8,059 nt of DNA, from the NCBI GenBank assembly GCA_012033095.1, contig JAAUPO010000075.1:1-8059 (forward strand), written 5' to 3'. The position numbers and the translations under genes are program-made. Below are positions 6,731-8,059 of the stretch, piece after piece. The stretch's first letter is position 1. The number at the start of each line of letters is the position of its first letter. The notes beneath the pieces were generated by a model. It was not told the origin of the DNA. It did no database searches and worked only from the letters and a program-made list of their open reading frames with translations. The stretch comes from Synechococcaceae cyanobacterium RL_1_2. Its GTDB lineage: Bacteria > Cyanobacteriota > Cyanobacteriia > Cyanobacteriales > JAAUPO01.

Positions 6731-6833
6731 TGTCATCAATTAGCATTAAAACGTTGATCCTGAGCCAGGTTCAGAAAGTATAGTTTTAAACTGAAATCCC
6801 TAGCTAACAAAAGTTTTAGGTTTAATGATGACA
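6731..6833. repeat. 103-bp element with imperfect terminal inverted repeats
   Basis: TGTCATCA (6731-6738) is matched by TGATGACA (6826-6833), and further in TAAAAC (6747-6752) by GTTTTA (6813-6818), giving about 22-bp imperfect inverted ends. Inside are CTGAGCC-A-GGTTCAG (6760-6774, one G-U) and AGTTT-T-AAACT (6782-6792... within the same arm). It could be a MITE-like element or a structured RNA; no flanking target duplication is obvious. Confidence 0.4.
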
Positions 6834-6875
6834 GACCCTAATCCTTATTGTTGCTGAGATTAAGAGCTGATTAAT

Positions 6876-7090
6876 AAAGCCCCCCGGCCCCTAAGAACGT
6901 GTTTGAAAAGTATCAACTGTTGTGGAGTCGCCCCTAAATCGCCCAAGTTGAGGGACTTAATTGCTTAAAATTTAGGTGATTTCCCCCAAACTGGGGGGCA
7001 AGGGGGGCTTTTCAAACATCCTCTAATACTGGGGGAGAAATTCCTGAAAAATCATTAACCGTCTCCAAATTTGGCGGATTTAGGGGGCTT
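6876..7090. repeat. C/G-rich interspersed element, split by inner element
   Basis: The left edge AAGCCCCC (6877-6884) and the right edge GGGGGCTT (7083-7090) are inverted; CCAAATTTGG (7065-7074) is a perfect palindrome near the right end. This C-run/G-run style, with TTAGGGGGCTT-like edges, is known from many cyanobacterial intergenic repeats. The left arm is short, as expected if the inner element at 6900-7018 was inserted into it. Confidence 0.5.
6900..7018. mobile_element. Small MITE-like element, 119 bp
   Basis: The ends are perfect 11-bp inverted repeats, TGTTTGAAAAG (6900-6910) and CTTTTCAAACA (7008-7018). Inside, CCTAAAT (6933-6939) pairs with ATTTAGG (6970-6976), and CCCCC-AAACT-GGGGG (6983-6997) forms a strong hairpin. 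There is no coding capacity, so movement would need an outside transposase. No clean target duplication is visible. The inverted ends are seen directly; mobility is inference. Confidence 0.5.
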
Positions 7091-7107
7091 GTGCGTAAGT
7101 CCTACAT

Positions 7108-7151
7108 AATTAATCTGTAATTAATCTGTAATTAATCTGTAATTAATCTGT
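7108..7151. repeat. Four perfect 11-bp tandem repeats
   Basis: AATTAATCTGT is repeated four times without gap or mismatch, ending 129 bp before the carbonic anhydrase start. The 11-bp period is close to one DNA turn, so each unit would face the same side of the helix. The perfect copies suggest recent expansion or selection. It is not a CRISPR, since there are no spacers. Confidence 0.95.
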
Positions 7152-7280
7152 TGTAATCAGATGGGCTAAGACGATACATCTGCTCTTGTTTTTAGTGTCA
7201 AGAAATGCCGAAGAATTATCATTCCATGTCAGAGGGGATCTCCTATGATTGGAGCGTTTACCTAATTCTGGGGGATTCCA

Positions 7281-7922
7281 ATGCTTCACTACACGATTGA
7301 AGAATTACTCCGCAATAATCGAGCTTGGGCTGCTCAAAAAAAAGCACTACAAGCTAGTTATTTTGATGAACTAGACCGCGACCAAACTCCCCCTTACCTT
7401 TATGTTGGTTGTTCCGATAGCCGACTGCCCCTAACGAACTTTACCCAGACAGAACCAGGAGAGATCTTTGTTCATCGCAATATCGCTAACCAAGTTTGTT
7501 TGACGGATATTAATTTTCTCTCGGTTCTAGACTACGCGATCGCTCATCTCAACGTGGAGCATATTATTGTTTGTGGTCATTATAATTGCGGTGGCATCAT
7601 TGCCGCTTTAGAGGGCACTACCACTGGCCTAGTGGATAATTGGGTCAATCCCATTCGCGAATTATATTTAGAACATCAAAGGGAAATTGATGGCCTTAAT
7701 AGTAGGGAACAACGGATCAATCGCCTGGCGGAGTTAAATGTGATTGCCCAAGTTAACAACCTCTATCAAATCCCCATTTTACGGAAATGTATCAGAGAAG
7801 GCACCGCCCCCAAAATCCATGGCTGGGTACTCAATTTAAAAACGGGTTTGATTGAGGAGCTAAAAATTCAAAACCCAGGGCGGGATCTGTGGTCTATCCA
7901 GACCGAAGCGATTTCCCATTAA
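7281..7922 (+). CDS. Beta-class carbonic anhydrase (Can-like)
   Basis: This enzyme interconverts CO2 and bicarbonate with a catalytic zinc. The 213 residues match the short cytoplasmic bacterial type. Zinc ligands are Cys44, His100 and Cys103 (GCSDSR and CGHYNCGG), and Asp46-Arg48 form the usual dyad; FVHRNIAN and the IHGW near the C-terminus are also typical. It lacks the C-terminal extension of carboxysomal CcaA and has no signal peptide, so it is probably cytosolic. At two of the three positions of the allosteric bicarbonate site of the H. influenzae enzyme (Trp39, Arg64, Tyr181) it has Tyr41 and Leu184; only Arg66 is kept, so that control is doubtful. ATG 7281 is fixed by an in-frame TAA at 7263; GGGGG lies 7-11 bases upstream as a weak SD. 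Confidence 0.95.
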   Translation: MLHYTIEELLRNNRAWAAQKKALQASYFDELDRDQTPPYLYVGCSDSRLPLTNFTQTEPGEIFVHRNIANQVCLTDINFLSVLDYAIAHLNVEHIIVCGHYNCGGIIAALEGTTTGLVDNWVNPIRELYLEHQREIDGLNSREQRINRLAELNVIAQVNNLYQIPILRKCIREGTAPKIHGWVLNLKTGLIEELKIQNPGRDLWSIQTEAISH

Positions 7923-7937
7923 TGGAGTTAGGCTTAC

Positions 7938-7963
7938 AAGGGAACAAAGTACTTGCTTCCTTT
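7938..7963 (+). terminator. Terminator-like hairpin after carbonic anhydrase
   Basis: AAGGGAA (7938-7944) pairs with TTCCTTT (7957-7963), seven pairs including one G-U, with a 12-base loop that holds the dyad AAGTACTT. It lies 15 bp past the stop codon. Only three T follow directly, with another T run 12 bases on, so it is at best a moderate terminator. Confidence 0.35.
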
Positions 7964-8005
7964 ACAAATTAAGCTTTTTGGGGTTTCGCTCCACAAAATA
8001 ATTAA

Positions 8006-8059
8006 ATGGATTTAGAGGCAGAAGGCTTTGATCATCAATTACAAAAATTACAAAATTTT
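8006..8059 (+). CDS. Possible start of a gene running off the window
   Basis: From ATG 8006 there are 18 open codons to the window edge, reading MDLEAEGFDHQLQKLQNF. Hydrophobic and Gln/Lys residues alternate as in a helix. No SD is visible and the fragment is too short to assign to a family. Codons 5-13 or so coincide with the direct repeat that also occurs at 1-29, where the same frame carries a TGA. Confidence 0.35.
   Translation, partial: MDLEAEGFDHQLQKLQNF
8018..8046. repeat. Right copy of window-edge direct repeat
   Basis: It matches 1-29 at 26 of 29 positions in the same orientation, roughly 8 kb apart. It overlaps the possible gene start at 8006. See the left copy for interpretation. 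Confidence 0.55.

Larger units (their letters stand above)
6457..7280. other. 824-bp intergenic mosaic of repeats
   Basis: No open frame here looks like a gene, and I found no tRNA or other known RNA. From left to right it holds a weak hairpin after selO, a degenerate repeat block (6565-6718), a 103-bp inverted-repeat element (6731-6833), a C/G-rich interspersed element with another nested in it (6876-7090), four tandem 11-mers (7108-7151) and the leader of the carbonic anhydrase gene. In that leader CAGATG (7158-7163) and CATCTG (7177-7182) form a small hairpin, and TATGAT (7244-7249) is a possible -10. Confidence 0.65.

Noticed and set aside
7108..7151. CRISPR array
   Set aside because: Repeats are 11 bp and contiguous, with no spacers and no cas genes.
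6457..7280. tRNA or other standard RNA gene in the large gap
   Set aside because: No TpsiC-arm-like GGTTCGAATCC sequence or cloverleaf pattern was found.

Overview
The window is chromosomal DNA of a cyanobacterium. The evidence is a psbD-psbC operon for the photosystem II proteins D2 and CP43, and five perfect HIP1 octamers (GCGATCGC at 2350, 2706, 4741, 6198 and 7536), all inside coding regions. Codon use and protein sequences look like a unicellular Synechocystis/Crocosphaera-type organism, but I cannot name the genus from sequence alone.

Layout. 1-361 is non-coding DNA past the photosystem operon, with two small perfect dyads, one copy of a dispersed repeat motif, and the operon's terminator (282-307, minus strand). 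362-2783 (minus strand) is psbD-psbC; psbC starts at a GTG inside the psbD 3' end with a strong Shine-Dalgarno. 2784-3372 is the divergent intergenic region, with the psbD leader and three 11-bp tandem repeats touching the next gene. 3373-6456 (plus strand) holds four genes: a STAS-domain protein, an Rrf2-family regulator, queF (queuosine pathway nitrile reductase) and selO (protein adenylyltransferase). 6457-7280 is an 824-bp gap that is a mosaic of repeats: a degenerate repeat block, a 103-bp inverted-repeat element, a nested C/G-rich interspersed element and four perfect 11-bp tandem repeats. 7281-7922 is a beta-carbonic anhydrase. A new reading frame may begin at 8006 and run off the end.

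How the genes fit together. psbD and psbC supply the PSII reaction-centre half and its antenna, probably coupled in translation. The STAS and Rrf2 genes are 34 bp apart and could form a small regulatory pair. Both lack the residue normally used for switching in their families (the STAS phospho-serine; the IscR-type cluster cysteines). queF and selO are housekeeping or stress enzymes; SelO lacks both cysteines of the E. coli redox switch. The carbonic anhydrase interconverts CO2 and bicarbonate.

I found no defence system, CRISPR array, prophage, intact insertion sequence or RNA gene. The coding content is conserved. The less ordinary material is the non-coding repeat mosaic, the two 11-bp tandem arrays just upstream of genes, a near-identical 29-bp direct repeat at the two window edges, and the recurring loss of switch residues. 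No clearly new biological system is proven here.
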